DNA of 13,814 bases. Origin: Sphingomonadaceae bacterium (GTDB lineage: Bacteria > Pseudomonadota > Alphaproteobacteria > Sphingomonadales > Sphingomonadaceae). The notes under the pieces are model-generated. The model was not told where the DNA came from. It searched no databases and saw only the letters and a list, made by a program, of their open reading frames with translations. Where the stretch lies: the NCBI GenBank assembly GCA_020446665.1, contig JAGREF010000142.1, positions 1-13,814 of the forward strand, read 5' to 3'. The position numbers and the translations under genes were made by a program. Of the stretch, positions 1-6,086 are shown in pieces (position 1 is the stretch's first letter; the number at the start of each line of letters is the position of its first letter).

Positions 1-1053
1 CCGGAAATCGCGCAGGGCACGCTGCAGATGCTGTTCGAATTCCAGACGCAGGTTGCGCGGCTGCTGGGCTGTGCGGTGGCCAATGCCAGCATGTATGATG
101 GCTCCACCGCGTGCTGGGAAGCGATTGCCATGGCCGGGCGCGTGACAAAGCGCAGCCGCGCCTTGCTCGCTTGCGGGCTGCATCCGCATTATGTCGAAGT
201 CGCAAAGACCATGGCGAAATTCACGGGTGACACCATCGCCAGCGGCACGCCGGACCTTACAGCCTCCTGCGGCGAGGACGAGCTGATCGCTGAGATTACC
301 GACGAAACCAGCTGCGTGGTGGTGCAATATCCCGATATTCTCGGGCGCATTCCTGACCTCTCGAGGATCGCTGATGCTGCCCATGCCAAGGGCGCGCTGC
401 TGGTCGCAGTGGTGACAGAGCCTGTGGCGCTGGGCGCGATCCAATCCCCCGGCGAACTGGGCGCGGATATTGTCGTGGGCGAGGGGCAATCGCTGGGCGT
501 AGGCCTGCAGTTCGGCGGCCCCTATCTCGGCCTGTTTGCCGTGCGCGACCCCAAGCATGTGCGCCAGATGCCGGGCCGGCTGTGCGGGGAAACCGTGGAC
601 GCAGAGGGCAAGCGGGGCTTCGTGCTGACGCTGTCCACCCGCGAGCAGCATATCCGGCGTGAGAAAGCGACCAGCAATATCTGCACCAATAGCGGGCTGT
701 GTGCGCTGGCTTTCAGCATTCACATGACCCTGCTGGGCGAGAAGGGCCTGCGGCAGATGGCGATGGAGAACCACCGGCTGGCCTGCCATGCGGCGGACCG
801 TCTGGCCGCGGTGCCGGGGGTGGCGCTGGTCAATGACAGCTTCTTCAATGAATTCACGCTCACTTTGCCGCGCGATGCGCGCAGCGTGGTGCATGACCTG
901 GCGGCGCGCGACGTGCTGGCCGGGGTCTCGCTCGGGCGGCTCTATCCCGGCGCTGCCGAACTTTCCGGCGGCCTGGTTGTCGCAGTGACGGAAACCACCA
1001 GCGAGGAGGATATCGAAAACTTCGCCGCTGCCCTGCAGGAGGTGCTGGCATGA
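1..1053 (+). CDS. gcvPA: Glycine dehydrogenase (decarboxylating) subunit 1, 5'-partial
   Basis: This is the N-terminal-half subunit of the two-subunit P-protein of the glycine cleavage system. With subunit 2 it decarboxylates glycine using PLP and passes the aminomethyl group to the lipoyl arm of GcvH in the cytoplasm. The frame is open from base 1 and already reads PEIAQGTLQMLFEFQ, so the gene starts upstream; the family is usually about 450 residues, so roughly 100 are missing, and the ATG at position 28 is internal. Family-typical stretches include NASMYDGSTA, FGGPYLGLFA, PGRLCGETVD and TREQHIRREKATSNICTN. The stop overlaps the gcvPB start by 4 nt (ATGA). gcvT and gcvH probably lie just upstream, outside the window. 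The identification is firm; only the 5' end is unknown. Confidence 0.96.
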   Translation, partial: PEIAQGTLQMLFEFQTQVARLLGCAVANASMYDGSTACWEAIAMAGRVTKRSRALLACGLHPHYVEVAKTMAKFTGDTIASGTPDLTASCGEDELIAEITDETSCVVVQYPDILGRIPDLSRIADAAHAKGALLVAVVTEPVALGAIQSPGELGADIVVGEGQSLGVGLQFGGPYLGLFAVRDPKHVRQMPGRLCGETVDAEGKRGFVLTLSTREQHIRREKATSNICTNSGLCALAFSIHMTLLGEKGLRQMAMENHRLACHAADRLAAVPGVALVNDSFFNEFTLTLPRDARSVVHDLAARDVLAGVSLGRLYPGAAELSGGLVVAVTETTSEEDIENFAAALQEVLA

Positions 1054-2609
1054 ACGCGCCCAACAAGAGCGGATGGAAGCCTGAAATGGACGCTGCCCTG
1101 CCGGATGCCGCTGCGCCGACCCATACCGGCAACCGCGCGCTGATGCTGGAAGAGAAGCTGATCTTCGAAATCGGCAGCAGCGATACGACCGGGGTGGATC
1201 TGCCCGTAGCTAAAGGCGGCACAAACCGCCTCGGCGGGATGGAGCGCAGCGCGCCCATCGGCCTGCCGGGCCTGTCAGAGCCGGAGGCAGTGCGCCATTA
1301 CACCCGCCTCAGCCGCCAGAATTATGCCATCGATCTGGGCCTGTTCCCGCTCGGCAGCTGTACGATGAAGCATAATCCGCGGCTCAACGAGAAAGTCGCG
1401 CGCATGCCCGGCTTTGCCGATGTCCACCCGTTGCAGCCGCAGGAAACAGTGCGCGGCGCGCTGGGCGTGATCAATGAGCTGGCACAATGGCTGATTGACC
1501 TGACCGGCATGCACGGCGTGGCCATGAGCCCCAAGGCCGGGGCGCATGGTGAGCTGTGCGGCATTCTGTGCATCCGTGCCGCGCTGGATGCGCGGGGCGA
1601 TCCGCGCGAAGTGATCCTCGTGCCGGAAAGCGCACACGGCACCAATCCCGCCACCGCCGCCTTTGCCGGATACCGGGTGGAGAATATCCCCGCCACGGCC
1701 GAAGGGCGGGTGGATCTGGCCGCGCTGAAGGCCCGCCTCGGCCCGGATGTCGCCGGGGTGATGATCACCAATCCGAATACTTGCGGCCTGTTCGAGCGTG
1801 ACATGAAGGCGATATCCGACGCGGTTCATGCCGCGGGCGGCTATGTCTATTGCGATGGGGCCAATTTCAACGCCATCGTCGGGCGTGTGCGCCCCGGCGA
1901 TCTGGGCGTGGATGCGATGCATATCAATCTGCACAAGACCTTCTCCACTCCGCATGGCGGGGGTGGGCCGGGTTCTGGGCCGGTGGTTCTCAGCGAAGCG
2001 CTCAGCCCCTTTGGTCCGCTCCCTTTCACGGCGCGCACCGAAGATGGCGTGGTTCATCTGGTGGAGGAAGAAGGCGCGGAGGAATTTGGCCATACGCAGG
2101 GCTTTGGCCGGATGACCGCCTTCCACGGGCAGATGGGCATGTTCACCCGGGCGCTGGCCTATATCCTCAGCCATGGCGCCGATGGCTTGCGGCAGGTGGC
2201 GGAAGACGCGGTGCTCAACGCCAATTACGTGCTGCGCAGCTGTGAAGACCTGCTCCATGCGCCCTATGCGGCGAGCGGGCCCTGCATGCATGAGGCCTTG
2301 TTTGGCGATGAAGGCTTTGCCGATGGCTTCACCACGCTCGATCTGGCCAAGGCGCTGATCGATGAAGGCTATCACCCGATGACCATGTATTTTCCGCTGG
2401 TTGTGCATGGGGCGATGCTGGTCGAGCCGACCGAGACGGAAAGCAAGGCCGCGCTGGACCAGTTCATCGGTGCCTTGCGCAGCGTGGCAGAGCGTGCGCG
2501 GGCCGGCGATCCGGCGCTGAAGCAGGCCCCGATCCACGCCCCCCGCCGCCGCCTCGACGAAACCCTCGCCGCGCGCAAGCCGGTGCTGGCGTGGAGCGAG
2601 GGGGAGTAG
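1050..2609 (+). CDS. gcvPB: Glycine dehydrogenase (decarboxylating) subunit 2
   Basis: This is the C-terminal-half, PLP-carrying subunit of the heterodimeric glycine decarboxylase, 519 aa, close to the usual length. The cofactor lysine is predicted to be K296 in the motif INLHKTFSTPHGGGGPGSGP, typical of P-proteins. Other conserved stretches are FPLGSCTMKHNPR near residue 105, PESAHGTNPATA near 195 and NPNTCGLFE near 245. The start ATG lies inside the gcvPA stop (ATGA overlap) and is preceded by a strong Shine-Dalgarno sequence, caggagg at 1036-1042, 7 nt upstream, so the two subunits should be made in step. The C-terminal end is Ala/Arg-rich. It is the last gene of the gcv unit here, followed by a palindromic gap. 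Confidence 0.97.
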   Translation: MNAPNKSGWKPEMDAALPDAAAPTHTGNRALMLEEKLIFEIGSSDTTGVDLPVAKGGTNRLGGMERSAPIGLPGLSEPEAVRHYTRLSRQNYAIDLGLFPLGSCTMKHNPRLNEKVARMPGFADVHPLQPQETVRGALGVINELAQWLIDLTGMHGVAMSPKAGAHGELCGILCIRAALDARGDPREVILVPESAHGTNPATAAFAGYRVENIPATAEGRVDLAALKARLGPDVAGVMITNPNTCGLFERDMKAISDAVHAAGGYVYCDGANFNAIVGRVRPGDLGVDAMHINLHKTFSTPHGGGGPGSGPVVLSEALSPFGPLPFTARTEDGVVHLVEEEGAEEFGHTQGFGRMTAFHGQMGMFTRALAYILSHGADGLRQVAEDAVLNANYVLRSCEDLLHAPYAASGPCMHEALFGDEGFADGFTTLDLAKALIDEGYHPMTMYFPLVVHGAMLVEPTETESKAALDQFIGALRSVAERARAGDPALKQAPIHAPRRRLDETLAARKPVLAWSEGE

Positions 2610-2625
2610 GCCTGCCCTTGCAATT

Positions 2626-2721
2626 CGTCATTGCGACCCCTGCCTTGAGCCGGGGCAAGCAATCCAAAGCGTAAAGCGAGACGCTCTGGATTGCCGCGTC
2701 GCTTCGCTCCTCGCAATGACG
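2626..2721. repeat. 96-bp nested palindromic element (REP-like)
   Basis: The outer arms cgtcattgcga (2626-2636) and tcgcaatgacg (2711-2721) are perfect 11-bp reverse complements. Inside them lie arms gcaatccaaagcgt (2659-2672) and acgctctggattgc (2681-2694), matching at 13 of 14 positions around an 8-nt loop. The space between outer and inner arms is also partly complementary to itself (cccc…gggg at 2637-2655). The pattern 'gtcattgcga…gcaatccag' resembles dispersed intergenic palindromes I recall from many proteobacterial genomes. It lies 17 nt after the gcvPB stop, so it could shape the 3' end of the gcv transcript. Dispersal in this genome cannot be tested from one window. Confidence 0.75.
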
Positions 2722-2731
2722 AGTCAGTTGC

Positions 2732-2770
2732 TTGGCGTCTCACTTCTGGCTGACGCCAATTGTATGTTTT
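2732..2770 (+). terminator. Possible intrinsic terminator after gcvPB
   Basis: A perfect 8-bp stem, ttggcgtc (2732-2739) with gacgccaa (2752-2759), encloses a 12-nt loop and is followed by a T-rich but interrupted stretch, ttgtatgtttt. It sits directly after the palindromic element and before the cyclase gene. The interrupted T tract and large loop make it only a weak terminator candidate. Confidence 0.35.
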
Positions 2771-2775
2771 CGCCA

Positions 2776-2864
2776 TAATTGCCGCTTTTTCGCGCAATTA
2801 GGGTCAAGGCGCTTGATCTTCCCTGCCATAGCGGCTTTCTAGGCACCGGACCTGCGGGTCCGGT
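2776..2864. other. Upstream region of the cyclase gene: three small inverted repeats, no clear promoter
   Basis: Three symmetric sites lie between the gcv end and the cyclase start. They are taattgc/gcaatta (2776-2782 and 2794-2800), tcaag-gcg-cttga (2804-2816), and a perfect GC-rich hairpin, accggacc-tgcg-ggtccggt (2845-2864). The 10-mer aattgccgct occurs twice, at 2777-2786 and 2868-2877. The AT-rich first repeat and the small second one could be operator sites and the GC-rich hairpin a leader structure. I see no convincing -35/-10 pair, so the regulatory role is inference. Confidence 0.3.
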
Positions 2865-2947
2865 CCCAATTGCCGCTAACAGGCGGGTCGCATCACATTA
2901 TAAGGGACGGCAGCAACGGGGCCAGAAGCGGGGGAAACGCGGCACCT

Positions 2948-4975
2948 ATGCCTGATAGCACGCCTAAGAAAGTCAGCCTGCTCGCCAGCGGATGGAGCAA
3001 TGTACGCTCCGCCGGGACGCAGCGTCTGGCGGTGACCGGCGTGCTGGTGCTGATCGCGCTGTTGCTGGCGCGGATGAGCTGGTCCTTTCCCATCACCGGC
3101 GATGCAGAGCGCGGCCTGTTTGATCTGCGCAGCTTTGTACTGGCCGAGCAGGTGGAACAGGATGACCGTATCCTGATGGTCGTGTTTGACGATCAGACGC
3201 TGATCAATGCGCGCAAGCGCTCTCCGCTGGATCGGGGCCTCTTGTCCGAAGCACTCGCCAATATCGACCAGATGGGGGCGAAGGCGATCGGGATCGATAT
3301 TCTGTTCGACCAGCCGCAGGATGAAGATGAGCAGCTGATCGCAACCCTGCGTGGCATGCAGACGCCGACCTTCGTTGCCTATGCCGAAATGGAAACCAAC
3401 GCAGACGATATCATTTATGAGCAGCAGCAATTTCTCGACAGTTTTCAGGCGCAGCTGGAAGGGAGCAAGGCGCAGGCTGCAAGTATTCGGCTGGACAATG
3501 CCTTTGGCGTGACGCGCGTCTGGCCCAGTATCGAAGACCATTTGCCGCCCGTGCTGGGCAGGGCGATGATTATCGGCGCGGGCGAAGCCGACAAGGCATT
3601 GCCGGGATATACGGGCAGTATCAATTATCGCCTGCCTGCCTTTCCCGACACACCGGTTTACACCACGCTGCAGATCGACCTGTTCACTGATCCTGATCCT
3701 GATCTTGCCCCGATCATGGCGGAGCAAGTGGCGGGCAAATATGTGCTGATTGGCGGGGACATTATCGACTATGACCGCGTGGATACGACTTACACCAGCA
3801 TAACCGGCGAAATGCCCGCCGGGCTGAGGGTCCATGCCGATCTGATCGCGCAAATGCTTGATGGCAAATCCTATGCTCCTATCGCCAGCTGGACGCTGTG
3901 GCTGCTCAGCCTGCTGGTGGTGCTGGCGGGTGTGCTCACTGGTCTGCTGGAGCTGCGCAACTGGAAGGTCTATCCGCTGCTGGGTTTCCAGTTCCTGATC
4001 TTTCTGGGCGTGCCCTTCCTGCTTCATGCGCGCGGGGTGGATACGATGGGGCTGCCTGCCTTTGGCTGGATGGCCGGGTGGTTCGTCGCCTTCGCTGCCG
4101 TAACCTCCGCCGCGCGCGCTTCCACGGCGGTGCAGCGGCAATTCGCGCAAGGGGCGCTGGGCAAATATATCCCGCGCTCGATTGCCGAGGAACTGGTGGA
4201 GAAGCCGCAGCTGCTGGCGCTGCATGGGGAGAAGAAGGAGATTTTCGTTCTCTTCTCGGACCTCGAAGGCTTCACCAAGATGAGCCATGCGCTGACGCCG
4301 GAAATGGTCGCGAAACTGCTCAATCGCTATCTCGAAATGCTCAGCCAGGTCGTGCTCGACCATGGCGGGGTGATCGACAAATTCGTGGGTGACGCAGTGG
4401 TTGCATTCTGGGGCGCGCCGATTGCCAAGCCCGGCGATGGCGAGCGTGCGGCGCAATGCGGCTATGCCATCTGGCAGGCGGGCGAGGCATTCCGCGAAGA
4501 AGTAGCTGCCATGGACCCGAACCTGCCCAAGATCGGCAAGACCCGCGTCGGTCTGCATTGGGGTGAAGCGGTGGTCGGCAATTTCGGTGGTGAGCGGCGT
4601 ATCCAGTACACGGCGCTGGGCGATTCCATGAATACCGCCGCCCGGCTGGAAGCAGCCAACAAGCCGCTGCAAAGCTCCGTCATGGCGAGCCGGGAATTTG
4701 CCGAATTGTCTGACCTTGACTGGTGGCGGCCGATGGGCCGGGTGGTGCTGCGCGGGCGCGCGCGGCCTGTGAATTTGATGGAGCCAGCGCCTGACTTTCC
4801 CGTTCAGGATCGGCAAATGTTGGAACAGGCAATAGAGCTTATCGACAATAACCGGGCCGCAGCCATCGAACTGATCGAAGAGCTCGTCAGCCGCTATCCG
4901 GCTGACACGGCGCTGGAGAATCTGCTAATGCGTACCAAGAAACTGAATGAGGAGGGCGTTTATGTTCTCGGCTAA
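2948..4975 (+). CDS. Membrane adenylate cyclase with CHASE2 sensor domain
   Basis: A class III nucleotide cyclase of 675 aa, predicted to make cAMP in response to an extracytoplasmic signal. From the chosen start: a short cytoplasmic N-terminus, one transmembrane helix (about 27-48), a periplasmic CHASE2-like domain (about 50-320, with the typical IGIDILFD and YVLIGGDIID stretches), three transmembrane helices (about 325-405), and a cyclase domain (about 430-600). The metal-binding aspartates are D438 (FSDLEGFT) and D482 (DKFVGDAV). K478 and D559 (YTALGDSMNTAARLE) are the purine-specifying pair expected for ATP; N562 and R566 are the transition-state residues. A short helical tail follows. 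The frame also opens at a TTG at 2870, but the ATG at 2948, with gggggaa upstream, gives a more normal N-terminus. It overlaps the next gene by 14 nt. Confidence 0.9.
   Translation: MPDSTPKKVSLLASGWSNVRSAGTQRLAVTGVLVLIALLLARMSWSFPITGDAERGLFDLRSFVLAEQVEQDDRILMVVFDDQTLINARKRSPLDRGLLSEALANIDQMGAKAIGIDILFDQPQDEDEQLIATLRGMQTPTFVAYAEMETNADDIIYEQQQFLDSFQAQLEGSKAQAASIRLDNAFGVTRVWPSIEDHLPPVLGRAMIIGAGEADKALPGYTGSINYRLPAFPDTPVYTTLQIDLFTDPDPDLAPIMAEQVAGKYVLIGGDIIDYDRVDTTYTSITGEMPAGLRVHADLIAQMLDGKSYAPIASWTLWLLSLLVVLAGVLTGLLELRNWKVYPLLGFQFLIFLGVPFLLHARGVDTMGLPAFGWMAGWFVAFAAVTSAARASTAVQRQFAQGALGKYIPRSIAEELVEKPQLLALHGEKKEIFVLFSDLEGFTKMSHALTPEMVAKLLNRYLEMLSQVVLDHGGVIDKFVGDAVVAFWGAPIAKPGDGERAAQCGYAIWQAGEAFREEVAAMDPNLPKIGKTRVGLHWGEAVVGNFGGERRIQYTALGDSMNTAARLEAANKPLQSSVMASREFAELSDLDWWRPMGRVVLRGRARPVNLMEPAPDFPVQDRQMLEQAIELIDNNRAAAIELIEELVSRYPADTALENLLMRTKKLNEEGVYVLG
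4949..4956 (+). promoter_or_regulatory. Strong Shine-Dalgarno that decides the start of the FecR-like gene
   Basis: The sequence gaggaggg lies 5 nt before the ATG at 4962. This selects 4962 over an in-frame ATG at 4947, which would place the Shine-Dalgarno inside the coding sequence. The site lies within the last codons of the cyclase gene, so the two reading frames are likely translationally coupled. Confidence 0.75.
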
Positions 4976-5693
4976 GACACGGATGAAAGCCATCGCGATG
5001 GCTGGCGCAGCTTTTGGGCTGGGGCTGGCAGGTGCCGCGCAGGCGGGCGTTGTCGTCGCGTCAAGCGGACCGTCGGCCAGCCAGTATCCCAAGGGCAAGA
5101 AGCTGGAGGATAATGATCGCATCGTGCTCAAGGATGGCGATTCGGTAACGATCCTCGATTCCAAGGGGACACGGGTGCTTTCAGGCCCCGGTACCAGGGT
5201 CGTCGGCGCGCGCGGCGCACCTAATCGTGCGAAATTCGCCATGCTCACCCGCCAGCGTTCGGCAACACGGGCCAGGACCGGGGCCGTGCGTGGCGGGGAT
5301 GGCACGACGCTGACCAATTCCAATATCTGGAACGTCGACACCAGCATTTCCGGGACCATGTGCCTAGCAGACCCTTCGCTGGTGCGGCTGTGGCGCCCGA
5401 CCAAGGATGGTGTAGCGACCTATTCCATCACTGCACCCAGTGGCGGAACGGTGAATGTGCTGTTCGATGAAGGCGATACAGATGCGCCATGGGACACTCA
5501 GCTCTTGCCGTTGAGCGAGGAAGTAGAATACACCATAAGAGGGCCTGGCGGTGTGCCGGAAAGCAAGGTGAGCTTTATCGTGCTGGAAACACCGCCCAAT
5601 GAGCCAGAGGAACTGGCTGCTGTGCTGATCGACAAGGGATGCACATCGCAGCTTGATTTGCTGGCCAGCACTCTGGCAATGCCGCAAGGCTAA
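4962..5693 (+). CDS. Exported FecR-like beta-rich protein of unknown function
   Basis: A 243-residue protein with a clear Sec signal peptide (basic start, hydrophobic core, cleavage predicted after AQA at residue 28). The first half of the mature part resembles FecR-type beta domains: residues 45-80 have alternating strands with DRIVLKDGDSVTILDSKGTRVLSGPG. The second half, about 125-215, looks like another beta domain. Two cysteines only, C134 and C227, could form a disulfide in the periplasm. No catalytic motif is visible. The gene overlaps the CHASE2 cyclase by 14 nt with its own strong ribosome site, so it is probably a periplasmic partner or modulator of that sensor. The FecR-like call is by motif feel and is moderate; the precise function is unknown. 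Confidence 0.75.
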   Translation: MFSAKTRMKAIAMAGAAFGLGLAGAAQAGVVVASSGPSASQYPKGKKLEDNDRIVLKDGDSVTILDSKGTRVLSGPGTRVVGARGAPNRAKFAMLTRQRSATRARTGAVRGGDGTTLTNSNIWNVDTSISGTMCLADPSLVRLWRPTKDGVATYSITAPSGGTVNVLFDEGDTDAPWDTQLLPLSEEVEYTIRGPGGVPESKVSFIVLETPPNEPEELAAVLIDKGCTSQLDLLASTLAMPQG

Positions 5694-5714
5694 GCCAGAG
5701 GCGAACAGTAAGAG

Positions 5715-5817
5715 ACCGGGTCGCAGCGGGCCAGCGATACGCGCAGGCTCGCCGGTACAATCCCAGACCTTCGGGTCTGATGCCCAGGGGGGCATTCCCG
5801 TCGCATATGCAGCGGGA
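5715..5817 (+). other. Highly structured intergenic segment; possible RNA element or structured 3' UTR
   Basis: Consecutive inverted repeats fill this segment. An accgg/ccggt pair (5715-5719 and 5752-5756) encloses tcgc/gcga (5721-5724 and 5734-5737). It is followed by cagacc-ttcg-ggtctg (5764-5779), atgccc-aggg-gggcat (5780-5795) and tcccg/cggga (5796-5800 and 5813-5817), the last around the palindrome gcatatgc. The TTCG loop on a perfect stem and back-to-back hairpins are typical of folded RNA. The segment starts about 20 nt after the FecR-like stop and is followed by an intrinsic terminator. It matches no riboswitch or housekeeping RNA consensus that I recognise. It may be a small RNA, a leader or just a stable 3' UTR. 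Confidence 0.35.
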
Positions 5818-5831
5818 GAGGGAGGCAGACG

Positions 5832-6086
5832 ATGTATCGGGCCGGTCCGATGCAGGCACCCGCAAGTGGGGGCCGCAATGTTTTTTTGCTGGCAGGGTCG
5901 ACAGGCCCTGTCGCTGCTCATGCGTCCCGCCGGGTGCATGCAACGCTTTGCATCGCTGAATCCGAAATCCATTTGCCCGAAGCCCTTGTCCGCGCAGCCG
6001 ATTTGCGCGACAGTGCTGAAGGTGCCGCGCGGGCTTGCCCGGTCGGCAACGGGGGACATCTTACCCATGGGGAGGGTAACGCGTGA
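5832..6086 (+). CDS. Doubtful 84-codon ORF ending on the cytochrome start
   Basis: An ATG at 5832 with gggagg 7-12 nt upstream opens an 84-codon frame whose TGA (6084-6086) overlaps the GTG start of the pentahaem cytochrome in a GTGA arrangement. The product has no signal peptide, no domain I recognise and an arginine/alanine-rich composition like a random frame in GC-rich DNA. An intrinsic terminator lies in its first codons, which argues against a normal gene but would fit a leader frame. I list it because its two ends are positioned unusually well; more likely than not it is not a real protein gene. Confidence 0.18.
   Translation: MYRAGPMQAPASGGRNVFLLAGSTGPVAAHASRRVHATLCIAESEIHLPEALVRAADLRDSAEGAARACPVGNGGHLTHGEGNA
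5851..5887 (+). terminator. Intrinsic terminator upstream of the cytochrome operon
   Basis: A GC-rich hairpin pairs TGC-a-GGC-a-CCC with GGG-g-GCC-GCA (5851-5877) around the loop gcaagt. That gives nine pairs, one bulged A and one A·G mismatch, and is followed by atg and seven consecutive T (5881-5887). This is the expected form of a Rho-independent terminator on the + strand. It would end the cyclase/FecR-like transcript or, if transcription starts upstream for the cytochrome genes, serve as an attenuator for them. Confidence 0.65.
5938..5953. promoter_or_regulatory. Perfect 16-bp inverted repeat, candidate operator for the cytochrome operon
   Basis: atgcaa-cgct-ttgcat is a perfect 6-bp-arm inverted repeat with a 4-nt spacer, about 130 nt before the cytochrome start and after the terminator. 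A second symmetric stretch, caggg…ccctg, lies at 5893-5910. The region between the terminator and the ribosome site (5888-6068) is where the operon promoter should be, but I see no convincing -35/-10 pair. Operator function is inference from symmetry and position only. Confidence 0.3.
6069..6076 (+). promoter_or_regulatory. Shine-Dalgarno for the GTG-started cytochrome gene
   Basis: ggggaggg lies 6 nt before the GTG at 6083 and supports this non-ATG start. No in-frame ATG occurs before the signal sequence; the first one (codon 42) would remove the hydrophobic core. Confidence 0.7.

Noticed and set aside
2870..2947. TTG start giving 26 extra residues on the cyclase
   Set aside because: TTG starts are rare, the extension is low-complexity Gly/Ser-rich, no ribosome site precedes it, and it begins next to the hairpin at 2845-2864.
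2876..4816. 646-codon antisense frame across the cyclase gene
   Set aside because: It mirrors the codon pattern of the + strand gene, has no recognisable domain, and is rich in His/Arg/Gln/Gly as usual for shadow frames in GC-rich DNA.
5698..5887. Calling the structured segment 6S RNA, SRP RNA or a known riboswitch (cobalamin, glycine, TPP, c-di-GMP)
   Set aside because: None of the conserved sequence blocks of these classes could be found on either strand.
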